Assembly: GCA_928212115.1 (NCBI GenBank)
Contig: CAKMRJ010002223.1
Location: 306,210,954-306,274,953, forward strand
Origin: Lactuca virosa
Lineage: Eukaryota; Streptophyta; Magnoliopsida; Asterales; Asteraceae
Direction of reading: 5' to 3'
Length of the DNA: 64,000 nucleotides
Positions 1 through 10,387 of the stretch are shown piece by piece (the stretch's first letter is position 1; every line of letters starts with the position of its first letter). The position numbers were made by a program, and so were the translations under genes. The notes under the pieces were generated by a model, which saw nothing but the letters and a program-made list of their open reading frames with translations, was not told the DNA's origin and ran no database searches.

Positions 1-497
1 CTTGATCTGATCAACTAGATTTTATGCTTTTACCAAGCTAGTTTTCTACTTCATTTTGGAAGATTTTGAATGTTTTGAAGGTTTCATGCTTATGTCTCAA
101 AAAGTAGACATAATTGTATCTACTTTAATAACCGGTAAAGGTGATGGAGTAGCTCTTACCATCTTTTGACATGGATATAAAACTCCCAAATACATTAGTA
201 TGTGTGAAACCTAATGGATCCTTAGCCCTATCACATTGATCAGTAAAAGGACCTTAGTCAAATTTCCACGTAAACAGTATTCATGTAAATCAAACAACTT
301 ATCGTTAGTTGATTATACAATCCTATCACACTGGAGTTTGGCTATGTTTTTCTTGATTATGTGACCAGGACGACAATGTTACATATAGGATTTATTTAAG
401 TCATACTACTATTTTCCATAATCACAGGTATATATACTGACTTTTCATTTAAAACATTATTATGCATGTCAATTTTATAATTACCATTATAAGGGAT
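1..497. other. AT-rich flank, no gene seen
   Basis: No coding region, RNA gene or clear repeat is recognised. The sequence is AT-rich and lacks any long open frame. It is the left flank of the candidate solo LTR that starts at 498. Confidence 0.6.
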
Positions 498-1314
498 TGT
501 TGGAAATAGGTGTCCAATGTCATAACGAAATTGGTATAACTTTGGGAATAATATAAAAGTCATTTTTAGGTTGCCCTCAGGAACTAAAATAGCTAGAATA
601 GATTTGGGAGATTGAGATAATTAGTTAATTGATTTATTACATGTTGATACATTAATTAGAAACTAATTAGAAATGTTTCAGAATTAATTTGAATTAATTT
701 GGAACTAATTAGAATTAATCATGATTTGATTAAAGGTGCAGTGACTAAATGTTAATTGTTCAAAAGTTTAGCAAGAGGATCATTCTAGAACCCCTAAAGG
801 GTATGGACAGTTTTGGGGCTTCTAGGAGGCTTCCAGAATCATTGCAGGTAATAGATAAGGAAATGGATTTGAATATGGATTAAATCTGATTATGTAATTG
901 ATTCAAATTTGATTTGCTTATAAGTTACCTCAACTATAAATAGACCCTTAGGCCTTCATTAATTTTGTTACTAACCTTCCCCATACTTAGAGAATTCGAT
1001 TTCTATAGTATCCTCTCTCTTAAATATTCTAGGGTTATCGTCTTTTGGGTGTGAGCCATTAGAGACATTATACTTGGGAGTTAGTCCTTCCAAGCGATTG
1101 CAAGGAGTTCGAGATATTCAAGTGGAATACAAGTATACACGATTATACTTGAGAGGTTAGTAATCATATCCCTTTTAATAGTTCAAATTTGTAGTTTTAA
1201 AAGTATGTTGCTATAATATTAAAACTTAAATCCTAGGGTGCATGTACACTTAGGATAATTTTTGAATGCTTCCGTTGCCATAATCTAGTGTATAGTTGAA
1301 TAGAAAACACAATA
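498..1314 (+). mobile_element. Candidate solo Copia-type LTR (Solo-K)
   Basis: The block starts TGTTGG and ends CAATA, which fits a decayed copy of the TGTTG...CAACA inverted ends usual for plant Copia LTRs. The flanking 5-mer GGGAT occurs directly before (493-497) and directly after (1315-1319), as expected for a target-site duplication. A TATA box lies at 934-943. No primer-binding site, polypurine tract or ORF is present, so a solo LTR formed by LTR-LTR recombination is the simplest reading. The last bases (ATA rather than ACA) are off-consensus, so the right boundary is less certain than the left. Confidence 0.5.
934..943 (+). promoter_or_regulatory. TATA box of Solo-K
   Basis: CTATAAATAG lies about 440 bp into the putative solo LTR, at a usual place for the U3/R junction. 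It supports plus-strand orientation of this LTR. Confidence 0.5.
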
Positions 1315-1319
1315 GGGAT

Positions 1320-1957
1320 AACATCACAATAAAGGAAGTTATTTTAATGTACTTGAATTCCATAATCTATAAAAGTTAGATCAAACCAGATTGTCTCGAA
1401 CGAGAAATTGAAACCATTCCAACATAAATATTATGAATAAAAATGACATTCACAAACTTTAACACAAGGCTACTTTGTAAATTCATCCAATAACTTCTAA
1501 TGTGTTTAACTTGATCACGTGTTATATTGACAACAGACAAATCTAAATCGCCTTGATTTGTTTCCAAATTCTTCATATTACCTACACATTATTCCAGATG
1601 TGAGTTCCACAACTAATATCAAATACCTAAGAATTTGACAAAAAATGATAAAGTTGTATCGAACAAATTAGCACCTAGATACCCGACTTGTTAGACTCTC
1701 CACCTATGCCCTTTTTATCTCAACAAGACAAGAAAACATAGTTCCCCCTCCTGCTATATCTCTTACCACAATGGTAACATTCAACATCTTTAAGATGATT
1801 TTCCTTTTTTTTGGATTAAATTGCAAATTTAGGGCAAAAAACTTATATACTTTTTTGACAAGTCGTTTTTATTGTTCAATGATTTAAATGTTTTGGTACA
1901 TTTTTTGCATTTTATTTATTAAATGGTTTCAAAAATATTTTAAAAGTGTTTTTTTAC
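1320..1957. other. AT-rich intergenic sequence, nothing recognised
   Basis: No ORF longer than 66 codons and no recognisable element is visible. The stretch separates Solo-K from the start of the Gyp-A LTR. Confidence 0.5.
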
Positions 1958-2240
1958 TGTAACTTCCTAAAAACCAAGGCTAAAATTTTCACTTTTAAAA
2001 TAATATAACATCTGTTTTTAGTAAAATTACAATCATTTGTTTATAAACCATTATTCCGAAATCAAAGTTAATAAGAAGACAATGTGGAATCTCGAATCAT
2101 AAAATTGCTGATGTGTGTGTATAGTTACGCCTTTGCCGCCCGATAAGTACCTGCAAAATATTTAATCCACAACTATAAGCACAAAGCTTAATGAGTTCCC
2201 CAAAGCACCACATACAACACAACACGAATAAACAATTATA

Positions 2241-2396
2241 GGTTATCAGCAACACTTGAGACTACACGAAGTCTCAGTGGGAAAACAACACCCTCTGTGG
2301 GTTATCAGCAACTCTGGAGACTACCCGAAATCTCAGTGGGAAAACAACATGCCATGTGGGTTATCAGCAACCCTAGAGACTACCCGAAGTCTCAGA
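2241..2396. repeat. 59-bp tandem repeat, ~2.7 copies
   Basis: Units start at 2241, 2300 and 2359, each with GGTTATCAGCAAC...GAGACTAC and ending near GTCTCAG. A related array is present in the other Gyp-A LTR (about 57278-57376). It lies just upstream (minus strand) of the acceptor-like site at 2151. Confidence 0.85.
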
Positions 2397-2444
2397 ACAC
2401 ATAACAACACATATCACAGTAACAACAAATACACCCAGCTGGTC

Positions 2445-2545
<101 letters not shown>

Positions 2546-3570
2546 TACCACACAAGCAAGTATAGTGAGAAGACTCGTTACTATCCTACATAATAAGCCA
2601 GTGGGCCAGCATTCGATCTACAAGTATAAGGAGGAAACTCACCTTACACAAATGACTGAGAGAACTCACACCCGAACTGTCGGAACTAGACTCCGCCTAT
2701 TTATCGTACCAAATAACCCTAATTAACAATTAAGGTAATTTTCTGTTCTCAACTAGTCCCAAACCAAGTCTAATCCACAATTTGGGCAAAAGACCATTTT
2801 GCCCCTTCCAAGACCCAAAACCCTCATAAATTGGTTAAAAGGCACACTTGGTCAAACGTCAACGAAAATAAAAGGTGAACATTTTGTACCTTATGCACGG
2901 CGTACTCAAGCTCTATGCTAAGCGTAGAGCACAAATGCAGAAAGCAGGTTCACAACTAGATATGTTGGGCGTAGCCAAACTTACGCTCGGCGTACTCGGT
3001 CTAAATCCAAACTTAACTTTTAAGGTCTTAATCATTATGACACTTTACCCAATCCTCAGATTTGACACTAAAAGACATTCTAATCCATAAAGTCTCCAAA
3101 TTTTTGCATTTTCATGGCCAAAGAGAGCTTAATCCCAAAACTCTAACTTCTAACATCACCAAAAACTCCATAACTCATGCATGTATGAAAGGAAAGGATC
3201 AAGCTTGCATTTTTATGACACCATGCACTCTAAAGTGTCTGAAAGTACAGCTCAAACGGTCTGGAGTAGTCCATACGCACAAAGACCAAGGTTATGGGAC
3301 AAAGAGCTCATAAACCCAAACACTAGCTAGTTCTAACAAAATAATCATTAAGTTTCAAACTTTATACCTTCTGGATTAGCGAAAAGCAATGTAGGTTATG
3401 GATCCACAAGCTAGAGCTTCAACAATCAACAAGCTTGGACTTCTCTTTCTTCCAAAATGCACCCAAAACACATAAAAAAGCTTAAGATTTGCTTTAGGGG
3501 CTAGGGTTTCGAGTTGGAGACTCAAGAGGGTGGAGGCTAATGTTAGGAAGGACCCCAAAGGGTTAGATTC

Positions 3571-3580
3571 CTTAAATATG
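3571..3580 (-). promoter_or_regulatory. TATA-like box of Gyp-A LTR
   Basis: The minus strand reads CATATTTAAG here. It lies 213 bp before the GGTATAAAG donor-like site at 3367, a spacing that recurs in other Gypsy LTRs of this window. Confidence 0.45.
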
Positions 3581-4829
3581 GCTCAAAAGCACGAAAATAG
3601 GGTTTTTAATTTGCGGCGGTACGCTCACTATAGCTAAAGTTATGCTCAACGTAACGCCCTAAAAGCAAGACTTCCTCAGCCTAATACTCCTAAAGTACTC
3701 CTGGTGTACGTCCAGTGTACTTCCAGACTCCCTTCTTCCAACTTAACTTCAAATAGCCATAACTTTTTTGTTCTAACTCCATTTTCGATGATCTTTATAT
3801 CCACGGAAAGGTATCGACGAGCTCTGCGATTCTATCTTGATACTTATGACTAGAAGCATCTGGAACTAAAATCCTTAATTTATGCAAGAAGCTCGAAACA
3901 TAACTTTTCCCCTTTTACCCCTTAGCTTCCATCGAACAATCCAAGGTTTAAATCACTTATCATCATCATACACATCCAATAGAGTCTAATATCCACTCCA
4001 TTTAAGTCTAAGGCCTTTACATGATCGCATTACGATCCTTAAATCTTGAATTAAGAAACGTCCTCAAATAGGATGTTACAACTCTCCCCCACGTAAAGCA
4101 AATTTCGTCCCCGAAATCATTCCTTACTACTTCTCCTTCCATACCAGTCGATCCCAACTGAATTCTAATTAAGATTGAACAATAATCTCACACCGAAGAC
4201 CGATCACCAACACTACTATCAAAGTCCAACCTCAGTAGAATCACATACCCTAACCAAGAATGTACCTTAATATTATACCCTCAGACAATAAAAGAATAAC
4301 AAATCGTTCTTCCTGGAAACTGGAAACCCTATGCAATGTCTTACTTTCAAACAGATAGAACCATTCGAAACCGCACCTATAACTCAACTCTGCAACACGA
4401 ATAAAAGAAACCTATATGATTTGGAACTACTCCACTGATATCCAGGAAAACATAAACCATGACCATCCACCTATGCTGGAAATCCTGCATTGAACACCAA
4501 ACCGACTCCCCACTTCAAGAGTTGAACCGATAAAGGTTGTCCTTATCCATCTACCAATACGACTATATCAATAATTTATTCCAATTAAAAGGCAACTCAA
4601 CCAACCAACACACGAATGGTGACCAAGTCTGCTTCACACTAGTGATTGCTACGAAATGAACCGTATTCTCACATTACATTCGGTCCCAACCCAACCTACG
4701 GTTTACCCAAGTATTACAAATGATGTGGCCCACTCATAAACTTTCACCCAATCCTGTAATGATTTAAATCATCCTAGAGAACGCTACAAGCCAAGTCATA
4801 GACTTCCATCCCTGACACAACAGCCTACC

Positions 4830-5113
4830 AACCTAGTGAATGCTACGGCTACTCTATAGTATTACATCACTTCCACAACTGTATACTAACCTAATTAATG
4901 CTACGGATGCACCACAATCTTACATCACTTCCATAACCGCATAATAACCTAGTAAATGCTACGACTGCTCCTCGGTCTTACATCACTTCCACAACCGCAT
5001 ACTAACCTAGTGAATGTTACGGCTGCTCTGCAGCCTTACATCACTTCCACAACCGCATACTAACCTAGTGAATACTACGGCTGCTCCGCAGTCTTACATC
5101 ACTTCCACATCCA
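4830..5113. repeat. 58-bp tandem repeat, ~4.9 copies
   Basis: Units start at 4830, 4888, 4946, 5004 and 5062. Each opens AACCTAGTGAATGCTACGGC (with variants) and continues TTACATCACTTCCACAAC. Spacing is exactly 58 bp throughout. The array lies in the decayed Gyp-A interior, about 0.8 kb from its LTR. Confidence 0.9.
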
Positions 5114-6602
5114 TCATGGGCCCAGCCCACAGTCTTACCAACTACACGCAAGAACGCTTAACCGAAATTACTGCGAACCAAACCCTAAAGTCTTCATCAG
5201 ACAAGAACAGGAAGAGAGGTCCTAACACAACCCACGACCCGAACCAAACCATGAATCCATATCATTTTCTCTGCTGCTTGCCACTGCCCAAAGAACATTA
5301 TTCCTTGCTTGAATCTTGAACCCTATTGCAACCGAAACTGGCTCTTTAGTTGTCTTAGAATAATACCATGTTAACTGGCCTTCCCAGTTAATCCTTAATC
5401 AATCAATATCATATCCACATCACCTGATCAGCCAGTCAAGACCTCGTTGGCCTAACGGTAGCTTGCTCCAAACTCATTACCTAACTTATCTTGGATTCTT
5501 CCCGATCACAAGAAACTATGGCGTTCCCTCAAGATATACCTGATCCAAATCCCCGACATGGGTACAAATTCTAAAATAGCTCGTACTTGGAACTATCCCC
5601 GGTGGTCCCAAGGGATTATTTTTCACTTGAATTTGTCTATACTCTGATCACCTCGTAACCACTGAATTATCAAGCCATTCCACAATCTCCCTATCCAAAC
5701 ACCACCACACTGAGCTTATTGGACTAACATCCCATGACCAAACGATATCGGGTTCTGACACCCCAAACTAAATTAAGCACCTTACTACTCTCAACACAAT
5801 ATTTTCATATCCAAAGTACCTTCCCTTGATACAATTCCACATCTTTTTACAATCCCATATGATGAGAAGGAAACCAATAGACCCACAAATGCAACAGATA
5901 GATAATCAATTCATTGCTCTACTTACTACCAAGTCAAACCCGAGTCAACTATAGACAATAATTCCACAATCCAACAATTTAGGGAAAACGTACCTCGAAA
6001 CCAAGATATACCATAAACAGAACTAGACAATAGGTTGTCACGTCCACTGACCTCCAACTTACACAACTCGAGACCTTCGAAGCATCCCAACTATTGACAA
6101 GAAACAAACAACGATAGAGATTGCATTGACAACAATGCAATAATCTAATTTTATACTGAACTAAGACCTTGCAGAACTACACATACCAAACTCTGAAGTT
6201 GATTGACAGATCAACCACTCCTTACCTTAGACTATAGATAGCAATCTATACATTGAGCTGATAAATTCTTCAATAATTGATGCTCGACCCGAGCAACCTA
6301 ACCACCTCTTGATTAGTTCATCAGCCTTCCCGAAAGGGACCACTAGCTACAACGAGCTCCTTGACCAACAACTTCATGTCTCGAAGACAACTCATGTATT
6401 TCCGAGCACATACATTTGATGGAAACTTGATCTGCACCCTCGTCTTGAACCAAAGTCTCGCATACCCGAACCTCCTATCTCTGTAACCCATTCTTTCGGA
6501 AGCATGAACTCGAACAGATCGATGATCTTCCAAGTGGCATACCCAGTTCTCCCCCACTTGGGTTCGAACTATCACCAACTGACATTGCAGACAAACCACA
6601 CT

Positions 6603-6803
6603 TTAAATCGGATCAGCCAGATAGATACAATCCTTGAATCTTGGAATGTATAACACAACACAAGATGATCTCCAGGATAAAGACCCAACAAACTCAAAGA
6701 CATTCCGAATCTCAGATGGAGACCTCGGAAATTTCCCAATCATAACCGCCTCTATCATCAAGAATCTAATGCATATGCACAAGAAATAACTTTGATAGTC
6801 CAT
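6603..6803 (-). pseudogene. Reverse-transcriptase remnant of Gyp-A
   Basis: The 66-codon open stretch includes EAVMIGKFPRSPSEIR, near-identical in spacing to the Gypsy RT segment seen in Gyp-B around 32985-33030. The flanking residues no longer align well. It fixes the coding strand of Gyp-A as minus. Confidence 0.55.
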
Positions 6804-7678
6804 TCATAGCACCGATTCTCCATCATGGAACAAATGGACTACCACACACTTTACCTTTGAATCCCTAACCATCACTTCAACGCGAGAAAAAAGAACAAGA
6901 GGTATCATCTTCATAGTCGATATACGACCTAGACAACAAAAGTTGTCATTCCCGATTCACTTCTCCTGATCACCTGGAACAACCTACTAAAAGATGCTCT
7001 AACTGAATTTAAAGAAGGCATACCCTTGTTCTCATCTTGTACAGTCTCTATGAAAATGACTATCTTTCCACCTTTGTCGCGGATACTGCAACCATCTAGT
7101 TTCCCCACTAGGTCTTCCTCCATGTTCTGAAATCATACACTCGTTCTATCTTTCCTTTAACCCAGAAAACTGGAAGAATATAATCCCCGTCATATAAAAT
7201 GACATCATAAACCGTCGGCCGATCACACAACCTTAGGCTGCAATCCTCAAGCCGCTAATTCCAATCACTCCCCTTCTTGAGTCCTACAACTCAGACTGGC
7301 ACTATCTCAAGAAAGGCTCTCGATGTCTCTGAATCAGGTAAAACTCATAGGTCTCTATAAACCATACCCAAATTGCCATGGACACTCAGGCGCAATGATT
7401 ACCTGTCTCATTCTTCACAATCATAGCTGACATGCCGACATCTTTAGGCACAACTACAACTAATTCCACACTGTCTACCCTCCACTAGCTCCCTAGAAAC
7501 CTTTTTGATCCTTCCTCATTCTTGTATGGATCATGTGATTTCAATAGTATGGGCCCTTACTACATTCTACACCTATCCGTACATGTCCCAAAAAGTGTCT
7601 CAAAGTCCCTAAGTAGCTACACCAACCCACCATCAATCCCAGATACACGTGCCACCACAAGCATGCACTATCGCTCAT

Positions 7679-7882
7679 CCTAGACTCTCCCTCCCTCCAG
7701 GATTCTTTTCACCTGATCCCACATCGGCTTGGAAGGAGAACAAACCATTTCCTTATAAGGGGTGTGGATACCTTCCTTCTCACAACGCGTTTTAAATCCG
7801 TGAGGGCAACAGAGCCCATAAGAACTCCACAAGCTAGAGGGGGCATCCTAGACTCTTCCTCCCTCCAGGATTCTTTTCACGT
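7679..7882. repeat. Duplicated 35-bp block flanking a Cassandra LTR fragment
   Basis: CCTAGACTCTCCCTCCCTCC with the following GATTCTTTTCAC occurs at 7679-7713 and again, with one mismatch, at 7848-7882. Between them, 7714-7847 matches the first part of the Cassandra LTR (CCCACATCGGCTTGG, CTTATAAGGGGTGTGG) and stops inside the 5S-like part. The fragment was probably captured by unequal recombination or template switching. Confidence 0.6.
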
Positions 7883-8014
7883 ATGAGCACACACTAGAAT
7901 CCAAGGTGGGTTGCACCTGATCCCACAATGGCTTGGAAGGAGAACAAAACATTTCCTTATAAGGGGTGTGGATAACTTCCTTGTCACAACGTGTTTCAAA
8001 GTCGTGAGGGCAGA

Positions 8015-8095
8015 AGATCCCATAAGAACTCTGTAGTTAAGCGTGCCCGGGCGAGAGCAATCCAGGGATGGGTGACCCCCTGGGAAGTTTTTGCA
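8015..8095 (+). other. 5S-rRNA-like segment in left Cassandra LTR
   Basis: The segment reads GATCCCATAAGAACTCTG then GTTAAGCGTGC, GGCGAGAGCAAT and GGATGGGTGACC. These are the 5S rRNA loops that carry the RNA polymerase III internal promoter. The first ~35 nt of a 5S gene are missing, so this is not a functional rRNA gene. In Cassandra this part is thought to serve as promoter. Confidence 0.8.
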
Positions 8096-8330
8096 TTAGG
8101 ATGCCAAAGCGTACAATATTATGATACGTGGTAGAGGGGGATATTACAAATGTTATAAGAGCTAGGGCACGGGTCGATGTGTTCGACGGGGACGTCGAAC
8201 CCTATAATGGGGGGGTGAAGGTGGGTTGCACCTAATCCCACATCGAATTGGAAGGAAAACAAAACATTTCCTTATAAGGGGTGTGAATACCTTCCTTGTC
8301 ACAACGTGTTTGAAAGACATGAGAGCAGCA

Positions 8331-8410
8331 GATCCCATAAGAACTCTGCAGTTAAGCGTGCCTGGACGAGAGCAATCTGGGGATGGGTGACCCCCTAAGA
8401 AGTTTTCGTA
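8331..8410 (+). other. 5S-rRNA-like segment in right Cassandra LTR
   Basis: Same organisation as the left copy, with CTGCAGTTAAGCGTGC closer to the plant 5S consensus. It differs from the left copy at several positions. Confidence 0.8.
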
Positions 8411-8463
8411 CCGAGAGCCTAATGCGGACAATATTATGGTACGTGCCAGAGGGGGATGTTACA

Positions 8464-9714
8464 CTTGACGACTTGGAGACCCCAAACTCGTCGAGTAGAG
8501 ATGGATTTGGACGCGGGTTATGAACTCTACTCGACGAGTAGTCCTGGTAGAATGAAACCCTAATTTTAAGAGTTTTGCACCCTATTTAAACACTTTAACC
8601 TCCAAAGGCTGGCCTCATTTACATCCTCCATCGTCCCAAACCCTAGCCAAGAAACCCTAATCCACTTTTGGAGAGTTTTGAGCCATTTTTGTGCATTCTT
8701 TGTGATTTTGAAGCTTGTGAAGGAAGGAGAAGCTTGGGGATTCAAGAGGAAGCTAGTCGATCCAGAGTTTGAGTTGCATTTCTGACTCATTTCAGGTATA
8801 AAGTGGATACCTTGGCTTTCTATTACTTAGATCTTCATTTAGGGTGGTATGTTGTCACTTTTGGGCCATATTGAAGTCATATTTGGGATTCGAGTATATC
8901 ATGAAGTTGTGACTTATGATCTAGGCACTCATGAGCTTATGAGGCTTAAAGTTCCCAACTCTATCAAGCCTTGACCCTTCCTCATGCCCTAGATCTCTTA
9001 TATAGATTAGCTTTGGTGTTTCTAGCTTCATGACACCATGCATGGATGTAAAGTTAGCAACTTTACATGGTAACTTCGTCCTAGGGGACCAAATCTATGG
9101 TTTGGAAGCATTGAACTCAATTGAAAACGACTTAATGGGTGTAGACTAAGGGAACTCAACGAGTTGTTCATGCAAATCGGCGAGTTGGATCGTGATCCCC
9201 AGCCTTTTCTTATTCCTGAGTAAACTCAGTGAGTCTAAGAGATGACTCAGCGAGTTGGTTAAGGTTTTCCGAGTTTTGAAGATTAAAGAACTCGACGAGT
9301 TCAAGGAAGGACTCGACGAGTTGTAGCGAAATTTCCCGATTTTATTAGAGGAAAGAACTCAACGAGTTCATGAAGGAACTCGACGAGTTGGGTTGCGATT
9401 TCAGTGTTTATGATTTATGGAACTCGGCGAGTTGATGGACCAACTCAGCAAGTTGAGTTAACCCAGAAGGTTGACTATGACCAGAATGTTGATTTAGACC
9501 AGAAGGTTGACTTTGACTTGGACCTTGACCAGATTTGACCCTTAAAGGGGTTATGAGTATTAAAGGGTAATTAAAGGAGATTTTTATGTGTAGGAGTATG
9601 AGAGGAGTTAATTCCAGAGTCAAGGACAGTTTAGTTATTTCACGACATTTGAGGTGAGTTACCTTCCAGTAGAAGTGGGTCGAAGACACCAATATCGGCC
9701 CACTACTAGCTGAT
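8464..9714 (+). mobile_element. Gyp-B left LTR, 5' part (start truncated)
   Basis: 8464 aligns with 54987 of the right LTR, so the first 60 bp are missing. The sequence is then collinear to 9714, where Tat-C inserted. It carries ACTCGACGAGT-type palindromes near 8490-8545, a TATA-like CCTATTTAAA (8581-8590), a CAG|GTATAAAG donor-like site at 8796 and a second palindrome cluster at about 9155-9445. Confidence 0.85.
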
Positions 9715-10326
9715 TGATGACGTGCCTAGGGCAGCACGGCAGAAGCACGAGCCGGACACGCCAACCGGCCCCAGCCCAGCAGGCTTAGCGTCCGCTGGCA
9801 CCCCCGGGGGTGGAAGGCACAGGCGAAAGGCTCGCACACGCCAACCGGGCCCAGCCCAGCATGCTTAGCGTCCGCTGGCGCCCTCTGGAGCGGAACGCAC
9901 AGGCGAAAGGCTCGCGCCCGCCTAGAGACGCTCCCAGCTCCAAGACAAAAGAAATGGTCAGGAGACAAGCAGGAGGATCAGACCATTACCGTCAGAGCCA
10001 ATAAGAGCGCCCTAACGATTAAAGGCACATGACTCTCCAATCAGCGCCCCTGATCCTGTCTCCCCAAAAAGCGATATTGTCTGGTACGGATCAGGCAAGA
10101 GGGCTAGGTAGAAAAGGATATGCTCTCAGACCTACGAGGTAAGCTCTCTGGACTCTCTAAGAGCGCACACCCAAAGATCCCAAACACTCTCTAACTTGAC
10201 CGTCGGAGCGTTCTTCCGGGAGCTCCTCCCGGAAAGCGGCTGACGGCCTTCTTTCTTTGTGATCTTGCAGAGGCAATCGAGAATCCAAGTGAACAATACC
10301 GATCGAGCCAGTCCAAGGTCGCATCA
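9715..10326 (+). repeat. Tat-C left LTR
   Basis: It is 612 bp long and equals the right LTR in length. It contains a two-unit ~80-bp tandem duplication (about 9755-9914, ACACGCCAACC...GCGAAAGGCTCG). Its TATA position reads TAGAAAAGG (about 10110) where the right LTR has TATAAAAGG, so the 5' promoter is mutated. Confidence 0.92.
9755..9914. repeat. 80-bp tandem duplication in Tat-C LTR
   Basis: Two diverged copies run from ACACGCCAACC to GCGAAAGGCTCG. The same pair is present in the right LTR, where solo LTR D inserted in the first unit. Confidence 0.8.
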
Positions 10327-10342
10327 TTTGGCGCCATCCGTT
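10327..10342 (+). promoter_or_regulatory. Primer-binding site of Tat-C
   Basis: TTTGGCGCCATCCGTT directly follows the LTR end. A TGGCGCC core at this position is common in plant Tat and Athila elements. I did not assign the priming tRNA. Confidence 0.6.
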
Positions 10343-10387
10343 TGTGAGATCAAGAACACAAACTAAAAGCACAAAAGTGACAAGTGA

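Larger units (their letters stand above)
4081..7660 (-). pseudogene. Decayed interior of Gyp-A (Ty3/Gypsy pol region)
   Basis: On the minus strand this stretch ends in a polypurine tract, GTGGGGGAGAGT, next to the LTR. Just before that is TTCGGGGACGAAATTT (about 4101-4119), a string commonly seen at the 3' end of plant Gypsy interiors. Minus-strand 6803-6603 keeps a short reverse-transcriptase remnant, EAVMIGKFPRSPSEIR, which resembles the segment after the palm domain in Gypsy RT (compare EAVMRWEVPKSPSEIR in Gyp-B). I could not follow the reading frame further; stops and frameshifts are everywhere. A gag gene was not recognised and is probably lost. The stretch also contains a 58-bp tandem repeat. 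Confidence 0.6.
7907..8463 (+). mobile_element. Cassandra-type TRIM with 5S-rRNA-derived LTRs
   Basis: Two 242-bp direct repeats (7907-8148 and 8222-8463) begin TGGGTTGCACC and end TTACA. The 73-bp interior opens with TGTTATAAGAGCT, matching 11 of 13 positions of the usual Met-tRNA primer-binding site, and ends in a G-rich tract (about 8209-8221). Both LTRs contain the 3' two-thirds of a plant 5S rRNA gene. This is the definition of Cassandra, a non-coding terminal-repeat retrotransposon in miniature. The flanking 5-mers (CAAGG and CTTGA) do not match, so the element's surroundings are rearranged: its right end abuts a Gyp-B LTR that lacks its first 60 bp. Confidence 0.85.

Noticed and set aside
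1953..1962. Target duplication for Gyp-A
   Set aside because: TTTAC precedes the 3' LTR, but the outer end of the other LTR is lost near 61140, so no partner can be read.
8015..8410. Functional 5S rRNA genes
   Set aside because: The first ~35 nt of 5S rRNA are missing and both copies sit at the same place inside the 242-bp LTRs of a TRIM element.
9726..10004. Small ORFs on both strands at the start of Tat-C
   Set aside because: They lie within the LTR and its 80-bp duplication, upstream of the PBS; the high GC content alone keeps the frames open.
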